Source: Verrucomicrobia subdivision 3 bacterium UBA7542 (GTDB lineage: Bacteria; Verrucomicrobiota; Verrucomicrobiia; Limisphaerales; UBA11358). Taken from it: a stretch of DNA of 34,366 nucleotides. The notes under the pieces are model-generated. The model worked only from the letters and a program-made list of their open reading frames with translations, had not been told where the DNA came from and made no database searches. Shown one piece after another: positions 1-8,350 of the stretch (position 1 is the stretch's first letter; each line of letters opens with the position of its first letter). The translations under genes were made by a program, and so were the position numbers. Location: NCBI GenBank assembly GCA_002479245.1, contig DLMG01000318.1, positions 7,367 to 41,732 on the forward strand, in the 5' to 3' direction.

Positions 1-93
1 CAGCAACGCGCCCGCGAACATTTTTCCGCCGGGGTCATCGTCCCGCGTTACGAAGAACTCTACCGCCGCGTCTGCGGTTCCGCTCGCCGCTAA
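1..93 (+). CDS. C-terminal end of a glycosyltransferase-like protein (partial)
   Basis: An open frame runs from base 1 to a TAA at 91-93 and gives 30 residues containing REHFSAGVIVPRYEELYRRV. An F-x-x-x-x-I-V-P-x-Y-E-x-L-Y-R-R-V ending is typical of the C-terminal helix of GT4-type glycosyltransferases, including BshA-like enzymes. The start lies outside the window, so neither length nor active site can be judged. It belongs to the chromosomal flank. The family is inferred from the tail alone and could be wrong. Confidence 0.4.
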   Translation, partial: QQRAREHFSAGVIVPRYEELYRRVCGSARR

Positions 94-714
94 ATTCCTG
101 GCCGCGCATGGCGGTCCTTGGGAGCGCCGGTTTACCTCATCTAGCCCCGCGAGGAATGAATGGGGAAAGAGCCGCCCGTCCTCTTCTGCTGTAAAATTGG
201 ATGTTCAGTGTTCGATGCCTGCTCGCGATTTATCGGAGTTGGATGTTCGATGTTCGGTCTTCGTACTTGGCCACACGCCCCCTGCCCGGGTCCGGCTGCA
301 ACTGGCTGACACCTCCTTTGTCGTTCCAATTCACGGTCCAATTTTGCAGCCAACCCGGCACGGCACGTGCGTCGTGTTCCTCCCCAGACAAGTGCGAGTT
401 TGTCTGTCTTCAAAAAAAAACGACAGTCTGGTCGGCCCACCTCCTTTCATTAGGTCCAACGCTGTCAAGGTTCCCCACCCCAACGCAACCAACACAATTT
501 CAATACCCGCCGGCACTCAAGCACCCGGTGTGCCGTCCGGAAATTTCGGGAAAAATTCTGAAAATCCGCCGCAATTTGCGCGTCCCGTTCAGACGGGAAA
601 TCAAAATCGCTGTTGCTTTTTTTCCAGCCTGATAAAAATTTCGCTGTCATTCCCCTTGCCAGTAGCATCGTGTGTCCTCACGCCACGCACACTACAGCAC
701 TACCGGAGGCAGGC
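94..714. other. Gene-free stretch between the glycosyltransferase tail and the YgjP-like gene
   Basis: About 620 bases without a credible gene. Long open frames cross it on both strands, but their translations are rich in P, R, S and C and show no domain. It holds a short degenerate direct repeat (199-261). A Shine-Dalgarno GGAGG at 705-709 belongs to the next gene. I see no tRNA or clear terminator. Confidence 0.6.
199..261. repeat. Degenerate direct repeat based on GGATGTTCGATGTTC
   Basis: GGATGTTCAGTGTTCGATG near 199-217 recurs as TTGGATGTTCGATGTTCGG near 239-257. The words GATGTTC and TGTTCG are iterated within each copy. Low-complexity intergenic repeats of this GATGTTCGATGTTC type occur in some verrucomicrobial and planctomycete genomes; that attribution is from memory. 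No coding role is apparent. Confidence 0.5.
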
Positions 715-1560
715 ATGGGTTGCCAATTCCGGCAATCCCCGGTTTACTACGCCATGCTGTTTGAACGAATTTTCGGACCCAGGACGCCACCAGCTTCACC
801 GGTTGTTCACTTGTCGGTGGGGCCGCAAAAGTTGCCCCTCCTGATGGTGCGCAATCCGCGGGCACGCCGCTATCTGCTCCGCTTGCGTTCCGATGGCACC
901 GCCCGCGTCACGATTCCTCGCGGCGGCTCAACAGCGGTGGCCCGACAGTTTGTCGAACACCATGCCGCCTGGCTGGAACGCGAGCTTCAGCGGCTCCAAG
1001 CCCAACCCCGAAAACCGGCGGTCTGGAAGATTGGGACGGAGATTCTCCTGCGCGGCAACGCAGTCCGCATTGAAGCCGGGACCAACAGCGATGACAAGGA
1101 AATCGAGGATCCGCCTTCGTCCGGCTACGGCGCGACAAGCGAGGATGATGCGATAAGGGAAGCTGAAACCGTCCGCTTCGGCGGCGAGTCGGTCCAAGTC
1201 CCGAATCCAGCCGCCGATTTACGTTCCGCCATCGAAGGCCATCTTCGCCAACTGGCAACGCGGGAATTGCCACCGCGCGTGCTGGAGCTGGCCACCCGGC
1301 ACGGATTGACCGTGCGCCGCATCATGGTGCGCAGCCAGAAATCGCGTTGGGGCTCCTGTTCACGACGCGGCACGATTTCCCTGAACTGGCGGCTTATCCA
1401 GACACCCGCTTTCGTAAGCGATTACATTTGTCTGCACGAACTGATGCATTTGAGGCAAATGAATCACTCGTCCGGGTTCTGGCGGGAAATGGAACGCGTT
1501 TGTCCTGATTACCGGATGGCCGAACGTTGGTTGAAGGAACACTCCGGACTGTTGCGGTAA
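715..1560 (+). CDS. YgjP/SprT-like (DUF45) zinc metallopeptidase
   Basis: The C-terminal third carries YICLHELMHLRQMNHSSGFW, the HExxH zinc-binding helix followed by the N-H-S-x-x-F-W signature of YgjP-like DUF45 metallopeptidases. Upstream is the conserved segment SQKSRWGSCSRRGTISLNWRL. The family is probably a soluble cytoplasmic protease or chaperone-like enzyme of unknown substrate. I place the start at ATG 715 because GGAGG lies 5 nt upstream (705-709), giving 281 residues. An alternative ATG at 754 begins nearer the conserved region but has no visible Shine-Dalgarno. A lineage-specific insertion (about residues 125-165) separates the N-terminal beta region from the catalytic part. The gene is in the chromosomal flank, outside the mobile element. 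Confidence 0.85.
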   Translation: MGCQFRQSPVYYAMLFERIFGPRTPPASPVVHLSVGPQKLPLLMVRNPRARRYLLRLRSDGTARVTIPRGGSTAVARQFVEHHAAWLERELQRLQAQPRKPAVWKIGTEILLRGNAVRIEAGTNSDDKEIEDPPSSGYGATSEDDAIREAETVRFGGESVQVPNPAADLRSAIEGHLRQLATRELPPRVLELATRHGLTVRRIMVRSQKSRWGSCSRRGTISLNWRLIQTPAFVSDYICLHELMHLRQMNHSSGFWREMERVCPDYRMAERWLKEHSGLLR

Positions 1561-1619
1561 CCGGCGGTAGGGTTACACCCCATAGCGAAAAGGCGGCCCA
1601 GACTGTAGCTTCAGCCAAC

Positions 1620-1856
1620 ATGACCGCACTCAAAATCAAAGCCGGCCGTTTGTTTCTGGCGCTGGGCCTAGGACTGTCAATGGCAGCCATCGTCACCAGC
1701 ATCACCGGTTGCGTCAGCGGTCCGTTTTCATCAAACCTCAACCAGTCTCCGACCGATTTCCAATCCACTTCGGACGGCGAGGACCATGCCATGCCGGTCT
1801 ATACGTCTCCGACCGTCACTCCGGCAACCAACAATCTGGCGAATACGCCTCCCTGA
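1620..1856 (+). CDS. Small lipoprotein
   Basis: This 78-residue protein starts at ATG 1620. Basic residues K5, K7 and R10 precede a hydrophobic stretch (LFLALGLGLSMAAIVTS) ending in the lipobox SITGC, so the mature N-terminus should be a lipidated Cys near residue 32. The rest is short, S/T/N/P-rich and probably unstructured. It would be exported and membrane-anchored. No enzymatic domain is visible. It follows the YgjP-like gene by about 60 bases and may share its transcript. The function is unknown. Confidence 0.6.
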   Translation: MTALKIKAGRLFLALGLGLSMAAIVTSITGCVSGPFSSNLNQSPTDFQSTSDGEDHAMPVYTSPTVTPATNNLANTPP

Positions 1857-2012
1857 CGGATTGGCCGACAACAAACCGGCCGTCCATTCCCAATCCTCCA
1901 ACCGGGCTACGCGTGCGGGAGTTGCAACCTTCTGTAAAAGCAGCCCGCCGGGCGCCGCGCAAAAGTTCGCGCTTTCATTTGCCGGAGTTCACGACTAGCG
2001 TTTTGGGAAACC

Positions 2013-2051
2013 GCCGGTGTGGCGAAATGGCAGACGCACAGGACTTAAAAT
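2013..2051 (+). repeat. attL: 5' half of tRNA-Leu(UAA), left boundary of the element
   Basis: These 39 bases are identical to 34319-34357, which are nucleotides 1-39 of the tRNA-Leu gene at the right end (acceptor 5' strand, D arm, anticodon stem 5' strand and the CTTAAAA loop). After 2051 the sequence departs from a tRNA, so this copy is a 5'-half remnant. Identity starts exactly at the first tRNA base and stops just past the anticodon loop. It marks the left end of the element. Confidence 0.92.
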
Positions 2052-2173
2052 TCCATTTTGACCCATTTTGAGCGGTTTCTTCTCGTATCTTAAAAAGTGT
2101 GTTTCACCATTTTATTTATTATCTAAAACGCGGTTTTACCATGTCAGAACTGTCGTTTGATCTTTAGGGGCAA

Positions 2174-2195
2174 AGTGTAGCAAAAAGTGTCGCAA
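2174..2195 (+). other. Putative left arm-type integrase site pair
   Basis: AGTGTAGCAA (2174-2183) and AGTGTCGCAA (2186-2195) are directly repeated with a 12-bp step. The same word pair with the same step occurs at 34247-34268 beside the integrase. Paired direct words inside both attachment sites are what arm-binding domains of tyrosine integrases recognise. The assignment is inference from position and spacing. Confidence 0.6.
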
Positions 2196-2278
2196 TTTTC
2201 TCTCGCACTTTCTCCAATTTGAGCACATTTTCGGGTTCGTATTTTTAGAATTTTCTGGAAACCATTCCGACTGGAATT

Positions 2279-2515
2279 TCATGCGCTCTTGGCGACAGGC
2301 ACTTTGTGGACTTGGGCGAATTCGCCAGCGACAGCACGGTTATGAAATTCGTCAATGGCTTCTTGGGTGAGATATTGTCTGCCAGCGATGTTGACGGTTT
2401 TCAACCAGCCTTTCTTCCGCCAGCGCCAGGCAGTGCATGGAGTCACGCCGATCTGCTCCAGCCATTTGGACAGGCTGATAACCGCCATCACTGTATTTGT
2501 TTTTTCCAGGTTCAT
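2279..2515 (-). CDS. Excisionase-like small HTH DNA-binding protein
   Basis: This 78-residue protein is built around LSKWLEQIGVTPCTAWRWRK, followed by a wing with IAGRQYLTQEAIDEF. That is the winged-helix pattern of MerR/excisionase-type (HTH_17) proteins. I use ATG 2515; a TTG at 2527 gives four more residues but sits almost on its own upstream purine stretch. It is the element gene nearest attL and follows the relaxase on the same strand by about 20 bases. The likely role is a recombination directionality factor or regulator of transfer genes. The function is inferred from size, fold and position. Confidence 0.7.
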   Translation of the reverse strand: MNLEKTNTVMAVISLSKWLEQIGVTPCTAWRWRKKGWLKTVNIAGRQYLTQEAIDEFHNRAVAGEFAQVHKVPVAKSA

Positions 2516-2533
2516 CTTATGTCGCAATTCCGC

Positions 2534-5371
2534 TCAAACTGAAACACCACGCGACTGCGAGTTTCCAATCTGTTGCTTTTGTTTGATTGCAAGTTGGCGG
2601 TTGCGGCTCCGAGTTCTTTTTAAGTGGCAAAACATATCGGCAGCCTGTTTGCCAAAACGCATCATGTAGGGGTGTAGGTAGCCCCACAAATCTCGCGGAT
2701 GCTGACGGATGCCGCCGCCAAATTCCATCGCCAGCGACCGATGGCCAGAGCGCCGGATATTTTCCCGCAGTTGCTCCTTGTCCGGCGTGAAAATGCGGAT
2801 GCCCCGCCGCCCGCGTGAGATGCTGACATACCATTGCTCTGCACTCGTCGCGGCTTTGACCGTCGAGTCCGAAAATAAAACATAATCCACGGTCTTGCCT
2901 TGCGAACCATAGGACGTGACGGCGTAGCCGGGTAAAAATTCACGGTAGCTCGCATCAAGCACCCGGCCGTCGGCCAGCTTGATTTTCCCATCCGTGCCGA
3001 CGGATTTGACGGTGACGAGTTCGCCATTGGTCACGCGGTCACCAGATGCCAGCTTGCGATTCGCCTTCAAATGCAACCGGTCTTTTTCTGCCACCTTCGT
3101 TTCCTGCGGACGGCAGACGGTGATTTTGTCGAGCATCTTATCTGTGACCGTTACATATCGCCCGTCCACTTTCACCAGCAAGCCGGTCTTCAAAATGCCG
3201 CCTAATTTCCCTTTGGCACCGGCTTGAGCCTCACGCACCTTCTGATTGAAAACAATCACGGCATCGGTCGGATAGAACCGTTCATCCCGCTTCTGCGCTG
3301 TGGTCAAATCAATCTTTTCCAAAGTTTGAACCGTCACATCATTCGTGCCGAGCAGTCCCTTCGATTTGAGTTTATCCCGCACCTGTTCGTTGACGCGGTG
3401 GACTTCGCTCCAGGTCTGCGACACCACCACGGCGGATAAATTTTTCTCCGCCAGTCCGAGATACTCGTCCGCCAGCTTGTCGGCTTGATCGGCCAGACCG
3501 CACGTTACTACCGCCCCCATCTTGTCGAGTTGGGAAAACGAATCGCCCAATTTTCCATCGGCGGCCAGTTTGACGGCCTGTCGGTATTGCTTGATATGCT
3601 CCCGCTCGTCCACGGTTTGACCGCGTGCCGGGTCTTGCCGGCGGATGTTGTGCAGTTCGACGGGTCTGACGCCCGAATATCGCTCAATGGCCAGCAACGC
3701 GTCCGAAGCCTCGACCGCACCATGCTGGCGTGTGTCACCGGACAGAATCAGCCTCGCATTCCGTTCGCGCACCAGCCGGATCAAGTCCAGCATCTGCCGT
3801 CCGCCAATCTGGCCGGCCTCGTCCACGATGACGGCAGCGCCTTCGGCCAGTTCACCTTTCATCAGAAAATTGGCGACGGTTGTCGGTGACGGAAAACCCG
3901 CGTGCTCCATGTCCATGACCTGCTGGCGTTGGGGCGCGAGCACAACCACCTTTCTGCCCGCATCAGAAAGCTGATCGGCCAGTTCACGCAGAACGAAACT
4001 TTTACCCGTGCCGGCACCGCCCCGAAAAATCAACACCCGGTTGGTGTTGGAAACCAATGCCTTTAGTGCCTGGCGTTGCTCCTCGTCGAATTGGGGATTG
4101 GCCGGACGCGGATCTCGAATCAGCGGATGGCACGCGTGACAACCATCCCTTGCAGTCTGGACAATTTCCACTTCGCGCTGGAGATGTTCTCGTGTCGTTA
4201 CCTTGTCTGATTGTTCCTTAATGCGTAGATAATTTCGCCGGCTTGTGACGGCTTGAATGTCGGCAGTCGTGATCTCCCGGCCCCGTGCGTGTTCCAGCGC
4301 GTGACGCCAAAGTTCATGCTCGTGGACGACCGCCCGCCGCTCAAACAAATGTTCTTCGGCCCAAGCCACGGCTTTTTCGGCCACATTTTCACTCGCATCG
4401 GCAGCGACCAGTTGCTTGGTGGTGAGACGGCCCAACGATTCTCGTTCCGGTGAAGTCATCTGGCCGTCCCAGATTGCTTGCAGTTTTTCCAAACCGATGT
4501 CCCGGATTTTTCGTGCCCGCTCCTTGTGCGCGATATTTTCGCGAATCGCCGCAAGGTTGCCCTCGGCTTTTTCCGGTTCACGTTCGAGCAACTCCCGCGT
4601 TTTCTGGTCAATCTCGTTGTGCCGTTTGGAAAACTTTTTGACCAGTTCCGGCGAGACGCCCTTGATTTCAAAATCACCACGCGGTTTATTTTCAACCTGG
4701 TAGCCCAATTTGACCAGCGAGCGCGCCAGTTCGTGGTAATAGACATTTTCCACGAACTTTTGCGCCCCTAGCATTTCGTAATTTTGCAGTGCCTTCCATT
4801 TTTTCTCGACCGGGTCAAATGTGGCGTTGAACAGAATGCAATGGCTATGCAGGTGCGGGTCTAGTGCCCGCGAAGTTTCGTGCTGGAATACTGCCGCCAC
4901 GATGTTGCCGGTGAGCCGGTCAGTGCATTCTCCTTTTTTGCGAACCCTTGTCGCCGCGAATGATTGCAACTGGCGCAATGCCTCGTTCACCGCCTGCTCA
5001 TGTGCTTCCACCATCCGGGGATCATCGCCCACCAGCGCCGCAACGGAGACCGACTTGGCCGGGGAAAATGTGAAATCGTAGAACACCCGGCGGTTGCTGC
5101 TCTCATGTTCCTGCCCATCGCGCCCGATGTCCGTGCGCGTGGTATTCTGGCGTATCGTCAATTTCTCGCCGGTCTGCGGATGGAGATTTTCACACAGGCG
5201 GACGAACTCGTCCATGCGGGTAACGCCGGCCAGTCCCAAATCTTCCGCGCCCTGGCCAAACCAATGTCCCGGCACATGCTGGCCCTCGGTGTAGTAATCG
5301 CCGACGGACAGATGTTCTTTGAAATACTGCCGGGCATCTTTCAGGCTGCATTGTGGTTTAATGGCTAACAT
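2534..5371 (-). CDS. MobF/TrwC-type conjugative relaxase-helicase
   Basis: A 945-residue protein. The N-terminal relaxase domain has the tyrosine pair DYY near residue 26 and the metal-binding triad in DPHLHSHCILFN near 172-182. The C-terminal half is a superfamily 1 helicase: Walker A GGAGTGKS near 450, a DEAGQ Walker B, and a late VTSYGSQGKTVDYVLFS motif near 822. MobF relaxases nick oriT, stay bound to the 5' end and unwind the strand. I place the start at ATG 5371 because the family opens with ML-x-I; ATG 5389 would add six residues, and neither has a good Shine-Dalgarno. No secretion apparatus or coupling protein is encoded nearby, so it probably serves a mobilizable element. It is about 1 kb shorter than some TraI proteins but within the MobF range. 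Confidence 0.92.
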   Translation of the reverse strand: MLAIKPQCSLKDARQYFKEHLSVGDYYTEGQHVPGHWFGQGAEDLGLAGVTRMDEFVRLCENLHPQTGEKLTIRQNTTRTDIGRDGQEHESSNRRVFYDFTFSPAKSVSVAALVGDDPRMVEAHEQAVNEALRQLQSFAATRVRKKGECTDRLTGNIVAAVFQHETSRALDPHLHSHCILFNATFDPVEKKWKALQNYEMLGAQKFVENVYYHELARSLVKLGYQVENKPRGDFEIKGVSPELVKKFSKRHNEIDQKTRELLEREPEKAEGNLAAIRENIAHKERARKIRDIGLEKLQAIWDGQMTSPERESLGRLTTKQLVAADASENVAEKAVAWAEEHLFERRAVVHEHELWRHALEHARGREITTADIQAVTSRRNYLRIKEQSDKVTTREHLQREVEIVQTARDGCHACHPLIRDPRPANPQFDEEQRQALKALVSNTNRVLIFRGGAGTGKSFVLRELADQLSDAGRKVVVLAPQRQQVMDMEHAGFPSPTTVANFLMKGELAEGAAVIVDEAGQIGGRQMLDLIRLVRERNARLILSGDTRQHGAVEASDALLAIERYSGVRPVELHNIRRQDPARGQTVDEREHIKQYRQAVKLAADGKLGDSFSQLDKMGAVVTCGLADQADKLADEYLGLAEKNLSAVVVSQTWSEVHRVNEQVRDKLKSKGLLGTNDVTVQTLEKIDLTTAQKRDERFYPTDAVIVFNQKVREAQAGAKGKLGGILKTGLLVKVDGRYVTVTDKMLDKITVCRPQETKVAEKDRLHLKANRKLASGDRVTNGELVTVKSVGTDGKIKLADGRVLDASYREFLPGYAVTSYGSQGKTVDYVLFSDSTVKAATSAEQWYVSISRGRRGIRIFTPDKEQLRENIRRSGHRSLAMEFGGGIRQHPRDLWGYLHPYMMRFGKQAADMFCHLKRTRSRNRQLAIKQKQQIGNSQSRGVSV

Positions 5372-5455
5372 TCCTTTGGGCGCAGGCATCAATTGTTTCA
5401 GCGTTGATTAAAAATAATCATTGCGGGCAGTTTGGCAGAAGTTGGCACGATGAAG

Positions 5456-5470
5456 ATGTATGTGATACAT
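5456..5470. repeat. Palindrome ATGTAT-GTG-ATACAT
   Basis: A perfect 6-bp inverted repeat with a 3-nt centre, about 85 bp upstream of the relaxase start. The core resembles the palindrome at 5784-5796 (GTGTGT-G-ACACAC): both have a TGTGAYACA centre. It could be an operator for the relaxase promoter or part of oriT. Confidence 0.5.
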
Positions 5471-5783
5471 AATCGCTGGTAGTTCCTGCTTTCATTGACG
5501 TTTAGCTCTCGCACCGGAGAACTGTCAGAAATAATTTTGGTCATTGCCGGGACTCTGGCAGGGATCGGAGGGGGCAACATACAAACCATGCAAAATCTTT
5601 GTCGCGACCATGACGAGGTCGGAATGATCGGATTTTTTCCGTGTTGCCATTTCAACTCGGTGCCGATAAAAATTTGGCTCATGTCGCCTGCTAAAACATG
5701 AGTCTGGCGGCGTGGGTATGGACTGTTGACATTCATAATCACTTCATGCCTGCCAGTCTAATCGAATGTTTCCCCTAAAAGCC

Positions 5784-5796
5784 GTGTGTGACACAC
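5784..5796. repeat. Palindrome GTGTGT-G-ACACAC
   Basis: A perfect 6-bp inverted repeat around a single centre base, in the divergent intergenic region. It shares a TGTGAYACA core with 5456-5470. An operator or oriT element is possible. Confidence 0.45.
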
Positions 5797-5855
5797 ATGA
5801 TAAACTTGCATGATATTTATTCATTCGACACAAGCATGGCCGAATGAATTCCCCG

Positions 5856-5878
5856 TTTTGTGTAATCTTTACACAAAA
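5856..5878. promoter_or_regulatory. Operator-like palindrome TTTTGTGTAA-TCT-TTACACAAAA
   Basis: A perfect 10-bp inverted repeat with a 3-nt spacer. A second site of the same form lies at 5975-5991 (TGTGCAA-TCA-TTGCACA, followed by AAAA). The shared consensus is TGTGYAA-TCW-TTRCACA. Two matching palindromes 116 bp apart upstream of the 6116 gene suggest cooperative binding sites for one dimeric regulator. The regulator is not identified. Confidence 0.6.
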
Positions 5879-5881
5879 TTT

Positions 5882-5902
5882 GACCGGCGTTTTCCGCCGG
5901 TC
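5882..5902. terminator. GC-rich hairpin GACCGGCG-TTTTC-CGCCGGTC
   Basis: A perfect 8-bp GC-rich stem with a 5-nt loop, three bases after the 5856-5878 palindrome. No T-tract follows on either strand, so a factor-independent terminator is uncertain. It could insulate the divergent transcription units or be part of a structured leader. Confidence 0.4.
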
Positions 5903-5974
5903 GTTGGCGGTGACAAGCAATGCAATTAGCGTCATTTTCACAATGGCCAGCATGTCAGGATTTAAGGTGATAAC

Positions 5975-5991
5975 TGTGCAATCATTGCACA
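5975..5991. promoter_or_regulatory. Operator-like palindrome TGTGCAA-TCA-TTGCACA
   Basis: A perfect 7-bp inverted repeat with a 3-nt spacer, 124 bp before the ATG at 6116. It is a relative of 5856-5878: same outer TGTG/CACA, same TC- centre, same AAAA on the right. The substitution T to C in one arm is matched by A to G in the other, which supports selection for symmetry. Confidence 0.6.
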
Positions 5992-6115
5992 AAATTGCTT
6001 TACCTCCCCATCGCCGGCCAATCTGTCTTCAGAATGGAAATTCAAAAAACTATTCCAAATACAACTTGCAAACAGGATGCGGAAGCGTCACAACCATGTT
6101 TGAAATTAAAATCAG

Positions 6116-7729
6116 ATGAAGACCAAACGCATATTTTTCTTCATCGCTCTGGTTCTGGCTTTGGGCGGCGTCATCCTGCTGCTGTTTCCACGCGAACCGC
6201 GTTATCAAGGACGGACATTAAGCAGTTGGTTGCAGCAATGCTACGACACGCCGCTGAACGAAACTCAACGTCTATCGGAAGCGCAAGCGGCCGTTCGTGC
6301 GATTGGCGCAAAGAAATCCGAGCCGGTGTTATTGAAGTTGGTTGAAACAAAGGAAGACCCCCTCAGCACCTGGCTCATCGGAAAGCGCGAAAAGTTGAGA
6401 ATTGATTTCCTGCATTGGCGTTCGGCTGAAGATTGGCAGCAACTTGGCATCGCCGGCTTTGAAGCCTTGGAAACCAATGCCGCTCCCGCCGTCACCGAAT
6501 TGACAAAACTTCTGAATGACAAGGAGCACGCCTTCGTTGCCGTGCGCTGTCTGGTCGCGGTCGGCCCACCCGCCGAGCCATCCGTGTCCCAAGCGTTGAC
6601 CAACCAGAGCGTTCAGGTTCGCTATTTTGCCACCCAGCAATTCGCGTGGGTAACAGATAATGACGAAGTATATCTCGCAAAAATGAGGGAATGCCTCGAA
6701 GACCCTGATGGTTCGGTCCGATTCGCCGCCGTGCAGGGCATCGGTCTGCAAACTCAAGCACCAGATTTAGCCATACCGCTTCTGCTTGAAGCATTGCGAG
6801 ATAAACAAGATACCGTTGCCTCGTGGGCTGCCAAGTTTTTGGCAAATTTCGGAACCAATGCCATGCGGGCATTTCCAGATTTGAGCAACGCCGTGGAACA
6901 TGGAAGTCCGAATACAGTTAATCAGGCACTGAAAACCTTGGTGGTCATCGCGCCGGACAAAGCCCTGCCCATCGTTTTTGAAAATTTTCGGTCTGCCGAT
7001 TCCCACCGGCGAAAAATATCCGTAGAATTGCTCAACCAATACCCGGCGACCAATTTGGAGATTCAAGCGGCGATGCAACAGTCGGCTTCAGACCCTGATC
7101 CGGCCTTGGCTCGCAGGGCCAGAGAATTGATTACCAAACAATACCAGGCCGAGCATCCGATTGAATCACAGTTTTCGGATGACCCCAGCGTTGCAGGCAA
7201 GAGCTTGGGTGAATGGCTGAAGTTGCACGATACCGACGGCGCATTTTCCGAGGAGGCAAAACAGGCACTCAAGCAGATGGGAACGAATGCCATACCTGCG
7301 TTGCTTAAACGAATCGTCTATGTGCAACCACCCTTTGGGCTGCGCGCTCCCGAAGTCAACATTGATGCCGTCAGGGCATTCATCACTTTGGGTGAACACG
7401 CCACGCCGGCACTTCCGCAATTGCAGGCGCTCATGGACGGCACCAACCAGGACACCGCCTTGTTTGCCATGCTTGCAACGGTTGGAACGGGATCAAACGC
7501 CATGCCAATTCTGTTCAAGGGATTGACCAACCAGTTTCCAGAAGTTCGCGGTGAAGCCGCCAATAATTTGACGGATGGAATTGGCAAAGATTTTCCCCAA
7601 TGGCGTCAACAGGCGATTCCTATTTTCGCAAAATTGTTGAACGACCCCAACGAAGATATTCGGCTGAGTGCGACAAATCAGCTCAAAGAAATTGATCCCG
7701 CAGCCGCCGCCAAAGCTGGAATAAAATGA
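6116..7729 (+). CDS. Membrane-anchored HEAT-repeat protein
   Basis: A 537-residue protein. Residues about 5-25 form a single N-terminal hydrophobic helix (IFFFIALVLALGGVILLLF) after a basic MKTKR, so it is either anchored in the inner membrane or exported. The rest is alpha-helical with repeated A-V-P-x-L-x-x-L-L-x-D and A-x-x-x-L patterns typical of HEAT/PBS-lyase-like repeats. Examples lie near residues 125-150, 195-230, 230-265, 385-400 and 505-530. HEAT scaffolds mediate protein interactions and have no catalytic residues. It overlaps the downstream membrane protein by four bases (ATGA), so the two are translationally coupled. The partner and function are unknown; such genes are common in Verrucomicrobiota. 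Confidence 0.75.
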   Translation: MKTKRIFFFIALVLALGGVILLLFPREPRYQGRTLSSWLQQCYDTPLNETQRLSEAQAAVRAIGAKKSEPVLLKLVETKEDPLSTWLIGKREKLRIDFLHWRSAEDWQQLGIAGFEALETNAAPAVTELTKLLNDKEHAFVAVRCLVAVGPPAEPSVSQALTNQSVQVRYFATQQFAWVTDNDEVYLAKMRECLEDPDGSVRFAAVQGIGLQTQAPDLAIPLLLEALRDKQDTVASWAAKFLANFGTNAMRAFPDLSNAVEHGSPNTVNQALKTLVVIAPDKALPIVFENFRSADSHRRKISVELLNQYPATNLEIQAAMQQSASDPDPALARRARELITKQYQAEHPIESQFSDDPSVAGKSLGEWLKLHDTDGAFSEEAKQALKQMGTNAIPALLKRIVYVQPPFGLRAPEVNIDAVRAFITLGEHATPALPQLQALMDGTNQDTALFAMLATVGTGSNAMPILFKGLTNQFPEVRGEAANNLTDGIGKDFPQWRQQAIPIFAKLLNDPNEDIRLSATNQLKEIDPAAAAKAGIK

Positions 7730-8217
7730 AAACGCAAAATTACATTCGGCGTCTGGTGTTTCTCGCTGCGGCATTTCTTCCGGTTGCTTCTGCGCGTGCC
7801 AACCCCATCGAGATGCCTGAAAAACCTCTCACGCCGGAAATCACTTTTCTGATCGTCTGCGCCATCTTGTTGGAGGTGGTTTGTATATTATTGATGCTTT
7901 GGCGTTCAAAAAATCCACGCTTCTTCATTTTATGGCTCATCGTCATTCATCTGTTCACATATCCGGCGTTTTTGGGATTTCTTTGGCTGGAACAAAATAT
8001 ACGCCCGGCTTTTGCCGCAGGAATTGGCGAAGGGTTGGTGGTGGTGGTCGAGGGAACCCTGATTTATCTGATTTGCCGGTTTGTCCCATCGGCCAAATCG
8101 GACCTGGCATCACCGTCAATTTTCAAATGTCTGCTCGCTTCGTTGATTGGCAATATCCTTTCGGCGTCAGCGTTTCCAATTTTACTGGCGATTTACGACC
8201 GTATTGCTTCCATCTGA
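7726..8217 (+). CDS. Small multi-pass membrane protein with signal peptide
   Basis: 163 residues, starting at the ATG that overlaps the previous stop (ATGA). An N-terminal signal peptide (about 1-25, ending ASARANP) is followed by about four hydrophobic segments near 38-58, 64-85, 92-118 and 133-157. I recognise no family. Coupling to the HEAT protein suggests a membrane complex of the two. There is no gene downstream for 1.5 kb; a hairpin at 8268-8305 follows. Confidence 0.7.
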   Translation: MKTQNYIRRLVFLAAAFLPVASARANPIEMPEKPLTPEITFLIVCAILLEVVCILLMLWRSKNPRFFILWLIVIHLFTYPAFLGFLWLEQNIRPAFAAGIGEGLVVVVEGTLIYLICRFVPSAKSDLASPSIFKCLLASLIGNILSASAFPILLAIYDRIASI

Positions 8218-8267
8218 ATTTACCCGCTACATGCCCATAATCATTTGTGACATGCCCGGCGCTTTGA

Positions 8268-8305
8268 CTGGCCGGCTTTCCTGCGGGCACTCGGAAACCG
8301 GCCAG
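8268..8305 (+). terminator. Strong hairpin after the HEAT/membrane operon
   Basis: CTGGCCGGCTTTCC (8268-8281) pairs with GGAAACCGGCCAG (8293-8305), leaving one bulged base and an 11-nt loop. It begins 51 bases after the stop at 8217. A clear T-tract is lacking, so it may stop transcription weakly, protect the 3' end, or belong to the repeat island that follows. Confidence 0.5.
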
Positions 8306-8350
8306 ACAAATCGCCTCGATGGAAACCTAGACGGTTGCGCACTCAACGGT

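Larger units (their letters stand above)
5372..6115. promoter_or_regulatory. Regulatory region between relaxase and HEAT genes; oriT candidate region
   Basis: About 740 bases between divergent genes, with no convincing ORF. It contains at least five palindromes: 5456-5470, 5784-5796, 5856-5878, 5882-5902 and 5975-5991. It should hold the relaxase promoter (minus strand) and the promoter of the 6116-8217 operon (plus strand). MobF oriT sites usually lie next to the relaxase gene, so oriT may be here. I do not recognise a nic sequence. Confidence 0.55.

Noticed and set aside
197..844. Long plus-strand ORFs before the YgjP-like gene
   Set aside because: Two overlapping frames are equally open, the composition is not protein-like, and one overlaps the metallopeptidase coding region.
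5398..5742. A 114-codon minus-strand ORF just upstream of the relaxase
   Set aside because: The composition is unconvincing, there is no ribosome site or domain, and the region is dense in palindromes expected of regulatory DNA.
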